A stretch of DNA of 13,889 nt, from NCBI GenBank assembly GCA_033765235.1, contig JANRIG010000010.1, forward strand, positions 1 through 13,889. Reading direction: 5' to 3'. Of the stretch, positions 7,711 to 13,256 are shown in pieces; position 1 is the stretch's first letter; every line of letters starts with the position of its first letter. The notes under the pieces were generated by a model that was given only the letters and a program-made list of their open reading frames with translations, searched no databases and had not been told where the DNA came from. The position numbers and the translations under genes were made by a program. Source of the DNA: JANRIG01 sp033765235 (GTDB lineage: Bacteria > Bacteroidota > Bacteroidia > Cytophagales > UBA9547).

Positions 7711-7742
7711 CAAAATTAATATATTTTTTGTACATTTTCAAG
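7711..7742 (-). promoter_or_regulatory. Promoter of the SirB1-like gene / pyrC operon
   Basis: On the minus strand CTTG (7742-7739) is followed after 20 bases by TAATTTTG (7718-7711), a full match to TAnnTTTG with a near-match -33 element. The ATG at 7684 is 26 bases further on. Spacing and position fit a Bacteroidota primary-sigma promoter. Confidence 0.45.
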
Positions 7743-7939
7743 AAAAATATATCCACATATGTTACATGTTGGTCTGTGACTTACTTGTATATTAATTCTA
7801 TATCAATCTTTTGACTAACTAATTTATTCTTTATAAATCAATATGTTTACTACTTTCTTATCCCGAACTCAGGTTATTATATGTTAAATATATACCCACT
7901 TTAGTATTAATCATCTCACGGCAGCCAAGCCCTTAATAC

Positions 7940-7960
7940 CCCTTAACCTCTTCATGGTTT
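7940..7960 (+). repeat. Leader-type repeat, copy A (C/TTAATGGTTT motif)
   Basis: These 21 bases match 8353-8373 at 18 positions. Both copies sit a short way before an ATG followed by AA (7976 and 8386). The core reads CTTAACCTCTTCATGG. It looks like the conserved upstream leader of a T9SS-protein gene, now attached to an orphan sorting domain. The 7685-7939 stretch before it holds only the divergent promoter and AT-rich DNA with no other feature seen. Confidence 0.4.
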
Positions 7961-8286
7961 TTTATTTATTGAACCATGAATTGATTAACTTTGCCACTAA
8001 TACTACTGCCTTAGATGCAGATACTATTGTGCATACAGTAAACTTCTATCCTAACCCAGCTTCATCTAAAGATGGCAGCAAAATAGTGATATCAAGCCCC
8101 ATGAATGAGACTGCTACGGTAGATATTATATCTGCATTGGGAGTAAAAGTTGCCTCATATTCATTAAAACTAAATATAGGTACTAACACCATGAGTATAG
8201 GTGCAGGCTTATCATCAGGGATGTACACCGTGACTGTAACCACTCCACAAGGCATAAAAACACTAAAATTAGCTATTACTGAATAA
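7954..8286 (+). pseudogene. Orphan T9SS C-terminal sorting domain (remnant)
   Basis: The frame encodes 110 residues, of which about the last 80 are a complete type A T9SS sorting domain: FYPNPASSKDG, then VDIISALGVKVASYSL, then a GLSSGMYTVTV strand and a KTLKLAITE end. Such domains direct a much larger secreted protein through the type IX system to the cell surface. Here there is no cargo: the N-terminal part (MVFYLLNHELINFATNTT) is not a convincing signal peptide and no homologous frame extends upstream beyond 7888. I read it as the C-terminal remnant of a deleted gene, perhaps with a leader repeat brought next to it by the deletion. A short expressed protein is possible but unlikely. Confidence 0.65.
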
Positions 8287-8311
8287 CATATTTTATTCAT
8301 TCTTAATTAAT

Positions 8312-8328
8312 CTTAACTCCTTAATGGT
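8312..8328 (+). repeat. Leader-type repeat, copy C
   Basis: CTTAACTCCTTAATGGT matches copy A at 14 of 17 positions and shares the CTTAATGGT core with copy B. It lies between the orphan sorting domain and the following T9SS gene, followed by an A-rich run as in copy B. Confidence 0.35.
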
Positions 8329-8352
8329 AAAAAAAATAAACTTACTTAACTA

Positions 8353-8373
8353 CCCTTATCTTCTTAATGGTTT
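8353..8373 (+). repeat. Leader-type repeat, copy B, just before the T9SS gene start
   Basis: This 21-base copy (core CTTCTTAATGGTTT) ends 12 bases before the ATG at 8386. It is the best reference copy because the gene after it has a normal signal peptide. No TAnnTTTG promoter element is obvious here, so the motif may stand in for a promoter or leader element. This is inference. Confidence 0.4.
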
Positions 8374-8385
8374 AAAATAAAAAAA

Positions 8386-8778
8386 ATGAAAAATATTAAA
8401 TATATCCTTATAATTTCTATCATCAGTTTACATGCATTTGCGCAAGCACCTGCCAACTGGACGGTGAAAAGTGCCAACTTTCAGTACACCATGACCATGA
8501 CACTTGTAGCCAATATAGACTTTGCAGAGTTTCGCGATACAGCAGACTGTGTAGCTGCTTTTGTAGGCACCACCTGTGTAGGTATAGCCAAGCCTCAGTA
8601 TGTAACCTCATTGAACAGATTCATAAGTTACCTTACAGTATATGGCAACTCTTCGGGCAGTGTGGTAAATTTTATGGTATATAAAAATAGTGCAAATACT
8701 GTAATTGGCATTTCCAAAACATTGGCTTTCAGCATAAATGGGAACTATGGCAACCTCAATGCACCATACGTATTGTAA
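8386..8778 (+). CDS. N-terminal fragment of the broken T9SS protein (signal peptide plus one domain)
   Basis: This is the only part of the broken gene with its own start. It encodes 130 residues: a Lys-containing N-region, a hydrophobic core and a probable cleavage after HAFAQ or just before it, then a beta-rich domain with ANWTVKSANFQYTMTMT and DTADCVAAFVGTTCVGIAKPQY. That domain type is common at the start of Bacteroidota secreted proteins. Ending at the first TAA, it would be exported to the periplasm but would lack the sorting domain needed for T9SS. CAA to TAA at 8776 is a plausible single change, giving VLQSPIL. Confidence 0.6.
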   Translation: MKNIKYILIISIISLHAFAQAPANWTVKSANFQYTMTMTLVANIDFAEFRDTADCVAAFVGTTCVGIAKPQYVTSLNRFISYLTVYGNSSGSVVNFMVYKNSANTVIGISKTLAFSINGNYGNLNAPYVL

Positions 8779-9300
8779 AGCCCTATTTTACCGAGCGATG
8801 CATCTTTACTCACATTTACTGTGCCCGGGCAAATAGTAGCTACTACTTATACAGGAACCACTGTATCGCTCATGGTAGCATACGGTGCTGATAGAAACTT
8901 GGCATCTGTATTTGATATTTCACCTCAAGCAAAAGCAACTATAACAAATGCCTTGCAAACATCAGGTGTGAGTACCGTGAATTTTAATATGCCCGCCGTG
9001 TACAAAATAACCTCTGCTGATGAATCTACTTCTAATACATACTTAGTAAGTGTGAACTATGCCAATGCAAAACCTACTGATATATTGCTCAGTGCGAATA
9101 ATTTAAATGAGAACAATCTTACAGGATACACCATTGGAAATTTTTCGGCAACAGACCCTAATACTACAAACGATCACACATTTATGCTCGCTGCAGGCGA
9201 GGGCGATGCAGACAATGCCAATTTTACCATAATAGGCAATGCACTAAAGATACTTGTCAAAGCTGATTTTGAAACCAAGGATACATTTAATATCGCGTAA
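8779..9300 (+). pseudogene. Middle fragment of the broken T9SS protein (Ig-like and cadherin-like domains)
   Basis: In the same frame as the preceding fragment. The first ATG-like restart is GTG 8821. It encodes an Ig-like domain (LLTFTVPGQIVATTY through SNTYLVSVNYA) and most of a cadherin-like domain (PTDILLSANNLNENN through FETKDTFNI). It has no signal peptide, so it cannot be secreted by itself. The second stop interrupts the cadherin consensus where I-R-V-K-T-D-D-G is expected. Confidence 0.7.
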
Positions 9301-9345
9301 AAAACTGACGATGGCTGATATGAAGGCACCTTTGAAAAATCGTTT

Positions 9346-9612
9346 ATGATTGTGGTAGAAGATCTGCATGAATTTGTAAGCCATGTAAGTGATGCAAAAT
9401 CATCATTTGATGTATATCCTAACCCTGCCAATGGATATATACATGTAGTAAATATTAGAACAGAAGAGTTTCAAATAACTGATATGCAAGGTAATATGGT
9501 AAAAAAAGGCACCTTAGAGGCAGGCAAACAAACGGTATCACTCTCAGGTTTATGCAAAGGAGCATATATTTTTATCACCCCCACAGCTACCATTAGATTG
9601 GCTATAGAGTAA
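9346..9612 (+). pseudogene. C-terminal fragment: cadherin edge plus T9SS sorting domain
   Basis: After the TGA at 9316 the frame continues; an ATG at 9346 opens 88 codons. The first residues (MIVVEDLHE) are the last strand of the cadherin-like domain. The rest is a complete type A sorting domain: FDVYPNPANGYIHVV, QITDMQGNMVKKGTLEAGKQTVSLSGL (about residues 40-65), KGAYIFI, TIRLAIE. Without a signal peptide it is non-functional as a separate product. Confidence 0.7.
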
Positions 9613-9639
9613 TCATAAAAATTGTGTCAAAGTTTTTTT

Positions 9640-9647
9640 TATGTTTG
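9640..9647 (+). promoter_or_regulatory. Possible -7 element for the DUF5618 gene
   Basis: TATGTTTG is a full match to TAnnTTTG and ends 16 bases before ATG 9664. The nearest TTG upstream (9622-9624) leaves only a 15-base spacer, shorter than usual, so the promoter is tentative. A second near-match, AATCTTTG, is at 9653-9660. Confidence 0.35.
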
Positions 9648-9663
9648 CAAAAAATCTTTGACC

Positions 9664-9987
9664 ATGCGCACGATAGATGAAGCATACACATACCTTGACA
9701 ATGCCAAATGCATACTGAGCGAAAAAGCTGAAAGGGAGGATGGCTTTTATATAGACAAAAAATATGTAAAGCTGGCAGGACATACCGCATACAATGGTGT
9801 ATTAGAAGCACTTGATATGATATTGCCTCGCAAAAAAGGTAGAAAATCTGTAGAGTGGTATCAAGAAAATTTGAGCAAAATTGACAAAAAAATGCTCCAT
9901 TATTTCAACAATGTGTATCAGCAACTGCACCTTGTGATGGGCTACGATGGTATAGGTGATATTAGAATAAAAAAAAATTGGCTTTGA
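9664..9987 (+). CDS. DUF5618-family small helical protein, frameshifted at an A9 run
   Basis: A 107-residue product from ATG 9664. A TTG-initiated longer frame from 9622 is unlikely because the family begins at the AYTYLDNAK helix. Matching features are YLDNAKCILSEKA, DKKYVKLAGHTAYNGVLEALD (segment 31-51), the YQENLSKIDKKM helix and LHLVMGYDGIGDIRI. It is all-helical and cytoplasmic with no known biochemical function. The end is abnormal: after nine A residues (9969-9977) the frame gives NWL and stops. With eight A residues it would read IRIKKIGFEDAENIIQ and stop at 10010-10012, which is how relatives end (an EGF--A--II helix). The frameshift costs the last helix. It may be a sequencing error, a real mutation or transcriptional slippage. 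Confidence 0.75.
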   Translation: MRTIDEAYTYLDNAKCILSEKAEREDGFYIDKKYVKLAGHTAYNGVLEALDMILPRKKGRKSVEWYQENLSKIDKKMLHYFNNVYQQLHLVMGYDGIGDIRIKKNWL

Positions 9988-10073
9988 AGATGCAGAAAAC
10001 ATCATACAATAGGTAAAAAACATGGTAGAGGTTAAATAAATATAAAAAACTTCTGTACAAATTTGCAACTTGT

Positions 10074-10127
10074 GACCACTACATTATATCAAAGGACAAA
10101 CTTTGTGCCTCTTTTGTAGTGCAGGTC
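10074..10127. repeat. Imperfect 54-base palindrome followed by a T-rich tail
   Basis: GACCACTACA (10074-10083) pairs with TGTAGTGCAGGTC (10115-10127), with two extra bases in the right arm. Inside, AAAGG (10091-10095) pairs with CCTCTTT (10109-10115, one bulge) and ACAAA pairs with TTTGT. A T-rich tail (TTATTTTTTTT) follows at 10128-10138. It could be a terminator for the DUF5618 transcript, a small RNA or a REP-like dispersed palindrome. The ACAAAG/CTTTGTGCCT core resembles palindromic intergenic repeats common in several phyla, from memory. Confidence 0.4.
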
Positions 10128-10378
10128 TTATTTTTTTTGTTTATAAGGCAGCTAAGTTTGAATATTAACACTTGCTACATAAAAACCCGTTACAAAGGAG
10201 GGCCGTGATGTAGCTATGATAATGGTGATTTATTACATAAAAATATTATAACATTATTTCGCACATTATACACATAAAAAAATTAACTAATTTCAATCTA
10301 TAATATATAAATATTGCATAACATTGCAGCGAAATATGAATATAAAAATTCATAAAAAATAATATTTAAGTACAAAAC

Positions 10379-10394
10379 TGTGTAATATTACACA
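10379..10394. promoter_or_regulatory. Perfect 16-bp CRP-like palindrome upstream of the aldolase operon
   Basis: TGTGTAATATTACACA is a perfect palindrome with the TGTG-N8-CACA spacing of CRP/FNR-family operators (consensus TGTGA-N6-TCACA). It ends 19 bases before the likely -7 element, so it occupies the -33 region, where a bound regulator could activate or block transcription. The identity of the regulator is inference; no regulator gene lies in the window. Confidence 0.5.
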
Positions 10395-10413
10395 TTACTA
10401 CACGTAAAAAATT

Positions 10414-10421
10414 TATCTTTC
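10414..10421 (+). promoter_or_regulatory. Likely -7 element of the aldolase operon
   Basis: TATCTTTC differs from TAnnTTTG only at the last base and lies 6 bases before ATG 10428. This implies a very short leader or a leaderless transcript. There is no TTTG at -33; that place is taken by the CRP-like palindrome, as expected for an activator-dependent promoter. Confidence 0.35.
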
Positions 10422-10427
10422 GTAATT

Positions 10428-11258
10428 ATGAAACAATACAGACTCAATCGCCTCTTTAATGCCCGTTCCAAAAAATGTTTTGATGTAGCCATAGACCATG
10501 GTTTTTTTAACGAATACGGTTTTTTAGATGGTATACAAGACTTGCAAAAAGCCATAAAAGTGGTAGTATCAGCTGGTCCTGATGCGGTGCAGCTCACCAC
10601 AGGTCAAGCACACTTGTTGCAATCAATTCCCGGCAAAAACAAACCTGCATTAGTCTTACGTACAGATGTAGCCAATGTGTATGGTGCCAAGTTGCTATCC
10701 ACCTCATTTTCGCTCATGCTCGAAGACTGTGTGGAGCAGGCGGTGCGCCTCGATGCTGCATGCATGTGTGTAAACCTGTTTCAGATACCCAATGCCCCTG
10801 AGGTGACCAAACAATGTATTGAAAATATTCTTAAACTCAAACCTATATCCGAAAAATACAGTATGCCAATGATGGTGGAGCCTTTGGTATTCAGACCCAA
10901 CGAAGAAAAAGGAGGATATATGGTAGATGGCGACCCTAAAAAAATAATGCCGCTCGTGAGGCAAGCCGTGGAACTGGGTGCAGATATCATCAAAGCAGAT
11001 CCTACAGATGATGCCAAAGAATATCACAAAGTAATAGAAGTAGCAGGGCGCATACCTGTGCTGGTGCGTGGTGGTGGCAAAGCCTCTGACAAAGAAATAC
11101 TAGACCGCACCGTGGAGCTTATGAAGCAGGGTGCTACAGGCATAGTATATGGACGCAATGTGATACAACATGCTAATCCTAAGGGAATTACACAAGCACT
11201 AATGGCTGTAGTACATCGCAATGTGAGTGCTGCAGATGCTGCCAAATATTTGAACTGA
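10428..11258 (+). CDS. Class I aldolase of the DhnA/LsrF (DeoC-like) family
   Basis: A 276-residue cytoplasmic TIM-barrel aldolase. The family includes archaeal-type fructose-bisphosphate aldolase and LsrF thiolase, which use a Lys Schiff base. Visible landmarks are FDVAIDHG (18-25), the VLRTDVANVYG segment near residue 80, NLFQIPNAPEV, MMVEPLVF, the Schiff-base Lys189 in GADIIKADPT, phosphate-binding VLVRGGGK (211-218) and GIVYGRNVIQHANP (238-251). The length is normal and ATG 10428 fits the family start. It is the first gene of an operon: the secreted beta-helix gene begins 13 bases after its stop. It probably cleaves a phosphorylated sugar coming from the glycan handled by its neighbour, but whether the substrate is fructose bisphosphate, a deoxy-sugar phosphate or something else cannot be read from the sequence. 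Confidence 0.87.
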   Translation: MKQYRLNRLFNARSKKCFDVAIDHGFFNEYGFLDGIQDLQKAIKVVVSAGPDAVQLTTGQAHLLQSIPGKNKPALVLRTDVANVYGAKLLSTSFSLMLEDCVEQAVRLDAACMCVNLFQIPNAPEVTKQCIENILKLKPISEKYSMPMMVEPLVFRPNEEKGGYMVDGDPKKIMPLVRQAVELGADIIKADPTDDAKEYHKVIEVAGRIPVLVRGGGKASDKEILDRTVELMKQGATGIVYGRNVIQHANPKGITQALMAVVHRNVSAADAAKYLN

Positions 11259-11271
11259 CATAAAATTTGCC

Positions 11272-12708
11272 ATGAAAAATATATTTATCGCGGCAATCAT
11301 ATCGGCTGCATATCTATCTCATGCACAAGTGACTACGTGGGAAGGACCCAAAGAATTTGTGTCAACCAAATACTATAAGGTAAAAGTAAACGGCATACCT
11401 GTATCAGTGTACGACACTCCCATAGCATCATACACTACCTTCGACTTCAAAGGTGAAGTAGTGGTACAAGTGGTATCGCCGTATTTTGATATAAGGTGGG
11501 TAGATGTGCGACCGTCGAGACATGGCATAAAAGTAAACTATGTGAATGACTCTACATTTACCTTTAAAATGAGCACTCCCATGCACCTAAGCCTGGAGCT
11601 CAACCAAAGAATAAGGCAACAGCCTCTCTACATTTTTACCAATGCTCCTGAGACTTCAAAACCCTCTAAGACAGATACCAATGTGATATATTTTGAAAGT
11701 GGGAAAATATATCCTAAAGTGAGCATGAAAGTAAAGAGCAATAAGCAAGTGTATATAGAAGGAGGTGCTGTGGTACAAGGTAATATATATGCAGATACTG
11801 CATCTAACATCAAAATATCGGGGCGCGGTATTATGGACGGAAGTTTGCTCAAAGAATACAACCCCCCAAAACGCCGTTTTGTAGATTTTAGAAAATGCGA
11901 TAATATTGTGATACAAGACATTATCCTGCACAATAGTATGACATGGACATTGGCAGCATTTTATAGCAACAATGTAACTATCAAAAATACCAAATTGGTG
12001 AGCGAAAACCCCAGCGATGATGGTATAGATATATTTCGCTGTACCAACGTGACTGTGGACGGAGTATTTGCCCATACCAAAGACGACTGTGTGGCAGTGA
12101 AATCGGGGGGTAAAAACCCTGATGCTCCCAACACAGATAACATTTTGGTCAAAAATTGCACCTTTTGGAACTCTGTTTGGGGCAATGCCATAGAGATAGG
12201 TTTTGAGCTGTTTTCAAAAGAGGTAAAAAACATAAGATTTGAAAATATTGACATCATACACGTAGAAGACGGAGCAGCCATAAGCATACACAATGCCGGG
12301 CAGTCGCACGTGCATGATGTGGTATTTGATAATATAAGAATAGAAGACTGCCGTCAAAAGCTATTTGACATAGCCATATTCCTATCGCAATACAGCCCCG
12401 ACGGTTATAGAGACACAAAAATAGCCGACAGCCTCTACATGCGCGGAGCTTGGGACGGGGTGCAGCGCATACCACTGACCAAACAATCCTATCATAATGA
12501 CTACAGAGGCAAGGTGAGCAATATCACTTTCAAAAATATACAGATAACAGAAGGAGGATTACCATTTTCGGTATTTTATGGGCATAGTGAAGTGAAAAAT
12601 ATTGAAAATATTACCTTTGAAAATATCACTTATTTAGGCAAAAAATTAACCAATGCCCAAGAAATGAAGTTGGTCACTAAATTTACAAAAAATATTATCT
12701 ATAAATAA
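11272..12708 (+). CDS. Secreted GH28-like right-handed beta-helix glycosidase
   Basis: A 478-residue protein with a signal peptide (MKNIFIAAIISAAYLSHA, cleavage before QVTTW), an N-terminal beta domain (about 20-130) and a parallel beta-helix (about 135-478) of the GH28/polygalacturonase type. Helix landmarks are YIEGGAVVQGNIYAD, ISGRGIMDGS, NPSDDGIDIFRC (246-257) and HTKDDCVAVKSG (268-279). The paired aspartates (249/250 and 271/272) match the GH28 catalytic acids. The usual HG and RIK motifs are not conserved: WGNAIEIGFEL stands where GHG is expected. It is therefore a divergent GH28-like or dextranase-like enzyme, and pectin should not be assumed. There is no T9SS sorting domain, so it is probably periplasmic. 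It is the second gene of the operon, 13 bases after the aldolase and 2 before the SRPBCC gene. Confidence 0.82.
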   Translation: MKNIFIAAIISAAYLSHAQVTTWEGPKEFVSTKYYKVKVNGIPVSVYDTPIASYTTFDFKGEVVVQVVSPYFDIRWVDVRPSRHGIKVNYVNDSTFTFKMSTPMHLSLELNQRIRQQPLYIFTNAPETSKPSKTDTNVIYFESGKIYPKVSMKVKSNKQVYIEGGAVVQGNIYADTASNIKISGRGIMDGSLLKEYNPPKRRFVDFRKCDNIVIQDIILHNSMTWTLAAFYSNNVTIKNTKLVSENPSDDGIDIFRCTNVTVDGVFAHTKDDCVAVKSGGKNPDAPNTDNILVKNCTFWNSVWGNAIEIGFELFSKEVKNIRFENIDIIHVEDGAAISIHNAGQSHVHDVVFDNIRIEDCRQKLFDIAIFLSQYSPDGYRDTKIADSLYMRGAWDGVQRIPLTKQSYHNDYRGKVSNITFKNIQITEGGLPFSVFYGHSEVKNIENITFENITYLGKKLTNAQEMKLVTKFTKNIIYK

Positions 12709-12710
12709 TT

Positions 12711-13124
12711 ATGGCAAAACAAATACAAATATCAGTGTCAATACCTGCTACTATGACCAAAGTATGGGAATGTTTTACAACCCCTTCGCATATCACAGGT
12801 TGGAACCAAGCCTCGCCCGACTGGCACTGCCCCTATGCAGAAAATGACCTGAAAACGGGGGGCAAATTTAAAAGCACGATGGCTGCCAAAGACGGTAGTG
12901 TGAGTTTTGACTTTGAAGGCACATATACCCATGTAGTACCGCACCAACTTATAGAATATGCCATGGGCGATGGAAGAAAAGTAACTGTGACATTTACCCA
13001 ATCAGGTAATGATGTGATGGTATCAGAAAGTTTTGACCCCGAAAATATCCATTCGCACGAGATGCAAAAAGCAGGATGGCAAGCCATATTAGACAGCTTC
13101 AGAAATCATGTCTTGGCACATTGA
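12711..13124 (+). CDS. SRPBCC/START-fold protein (AHSA1-like)
   Basis: A 137-residue cytoplasmic protein of the SRPBCC superfamily, AHSA1/polyketide-cyclase branch. It has the opening ISVSIPATMTKVWECFTTPSHITGWN, then GGKFKSTM, then FEGTYTHVVPHQLIEYAMGDGRKVTVTF, and ends with the characteristic HSHEMQKAGWQAILDSFRNHV. The fold forms a hydrophobic ligand pocket; the ligand is unknown for this branch. It is complete. It starts 2 bases after the stop of the GH28-like gene, so it is certainly co-transcribed and probably translationally coupled, although a functional link to sugar metabolism is not obvious. Confidence 0.9.
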   Translation: MAKQIQISVSIPATMTKVWECFTTPSHITGWNQASPDWHCPYAENDLKTGGKFKSTMAAKDGSVSFDFEGTYTHVVPHQLIEYAMGDGRKVTVTFTQSGNDVMVSESFDPENIHSHEMQKAGWQAILDSFRNHVLAH

Positions 13125-13146
13125 TTGATATATCCACCTTATACTC

Positions 13147-13169
13147 ACTGTGCGCTGACGAGCGACAGT
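13147..13169. terminator. GC-rich stem-loop downstream of the aldolase operon
   Basis: ACTGT-g-CGCT pairs with AGCG-ACAGT around a GACG loop, giving 9 bp with one bulged G. It starts 22 bases after the last operon stop. There is no T tract on either side, so it would be an atypical terminator; a 3' stabilising hairpin is an alternative. Confidence 0.35.
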
Positions 13170-13208
13170 ATGAACCATTGGATATGCAGCCTTAGCAAGG
13201 GCAAAAGG

Positions 13209-13239
13209 TTTGAAATCCCAAAATAATATGTTATTTTTG
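13209..13239 (+). promoter_or_regulatory. Canonical Bacteroidota promoter for the DUF3782-type gene
   Basis: TTTG at 13209-13212, a 19-base spacer, and TATTTTTG at 13232-13239 match the TTTG/TAnnTTTG consensus exactly. ATG 13257 follows 17 bases later. This is the clearest promoter in the window. Confidence 0.65.
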
Positions 13240-13256
13240 TGCAAATACTATAATAA

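Larger units (their letters stand above)
8386..9612 (+). pseudogene. T9SS-secreted multidomain surface protein, broken by three in-frame stops
   Basis: One reading frame of 409 codons runs from ATG 8386 to TAA 9610-9612, with stops inside at 8776-8778 (TAA), 9298-9300 (TAA) and 9316-9318 (TGA). Read through, it makes a sensible protein: a signal peptide (MKNIKYILIISIISLHAFAQ); an APANW-type beta domain (about 21-130); an Ig-like domain with LLTFTVPGQIV...YLVSVNYA (about 140-230); a cadherin-like domain from PTDILLSANNLNENN to FEKSFMIVVEDLHE (about 233-328); and a type A sorting domain from VYPNPANGY to the end. Domain order and frame are preserved, so the lesions are recent, or are sequence errors or recoding. 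Only the first 130 codons are translatable from the native start. A secreted adhesin-like or matrix protein is the likely ancestral role; the ligand is unknown. Confidence 0.8.
10013..10427 (+). other. Long AT-rich intergenic region with hairpin, palindrome and promoter
   Basis: No credible protein gene lies here. It holds an imperfect hairpin at 10074-10127, then AT-rich DNA with a short GGAGGG-containing patch near 10197-10203, then a 16-bp palindrome and a likely -7 element before the aldolase gene. The region is long enough to hold a small RNA, but I see no known RNA family. Confidence 0.5.

Noticed and set aside
8386..9612. Alternative genetic code (stops read as amino acids)
   Set aside because: Both TAA and TGA would need reassignment, while every other gene in the window ends normally at TAA, TAG or TGA just after its conserved C-terminus.
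9622..9663. TTG-initiated N-terminal extension of the DUF5618 protein
   Set aside because: The extension (MCQSFFYVCKKSLT) overlaps the likely -7 promoter element and precedes the natural family start at ATG 9664.
11656..12075. 139-codon minus-strand frame inside the GH28-like gene
   Set aside because: Antisense shadow of a well-supported coding frame, with a Tyr/His/Ile-rich composition unlike a real protein.
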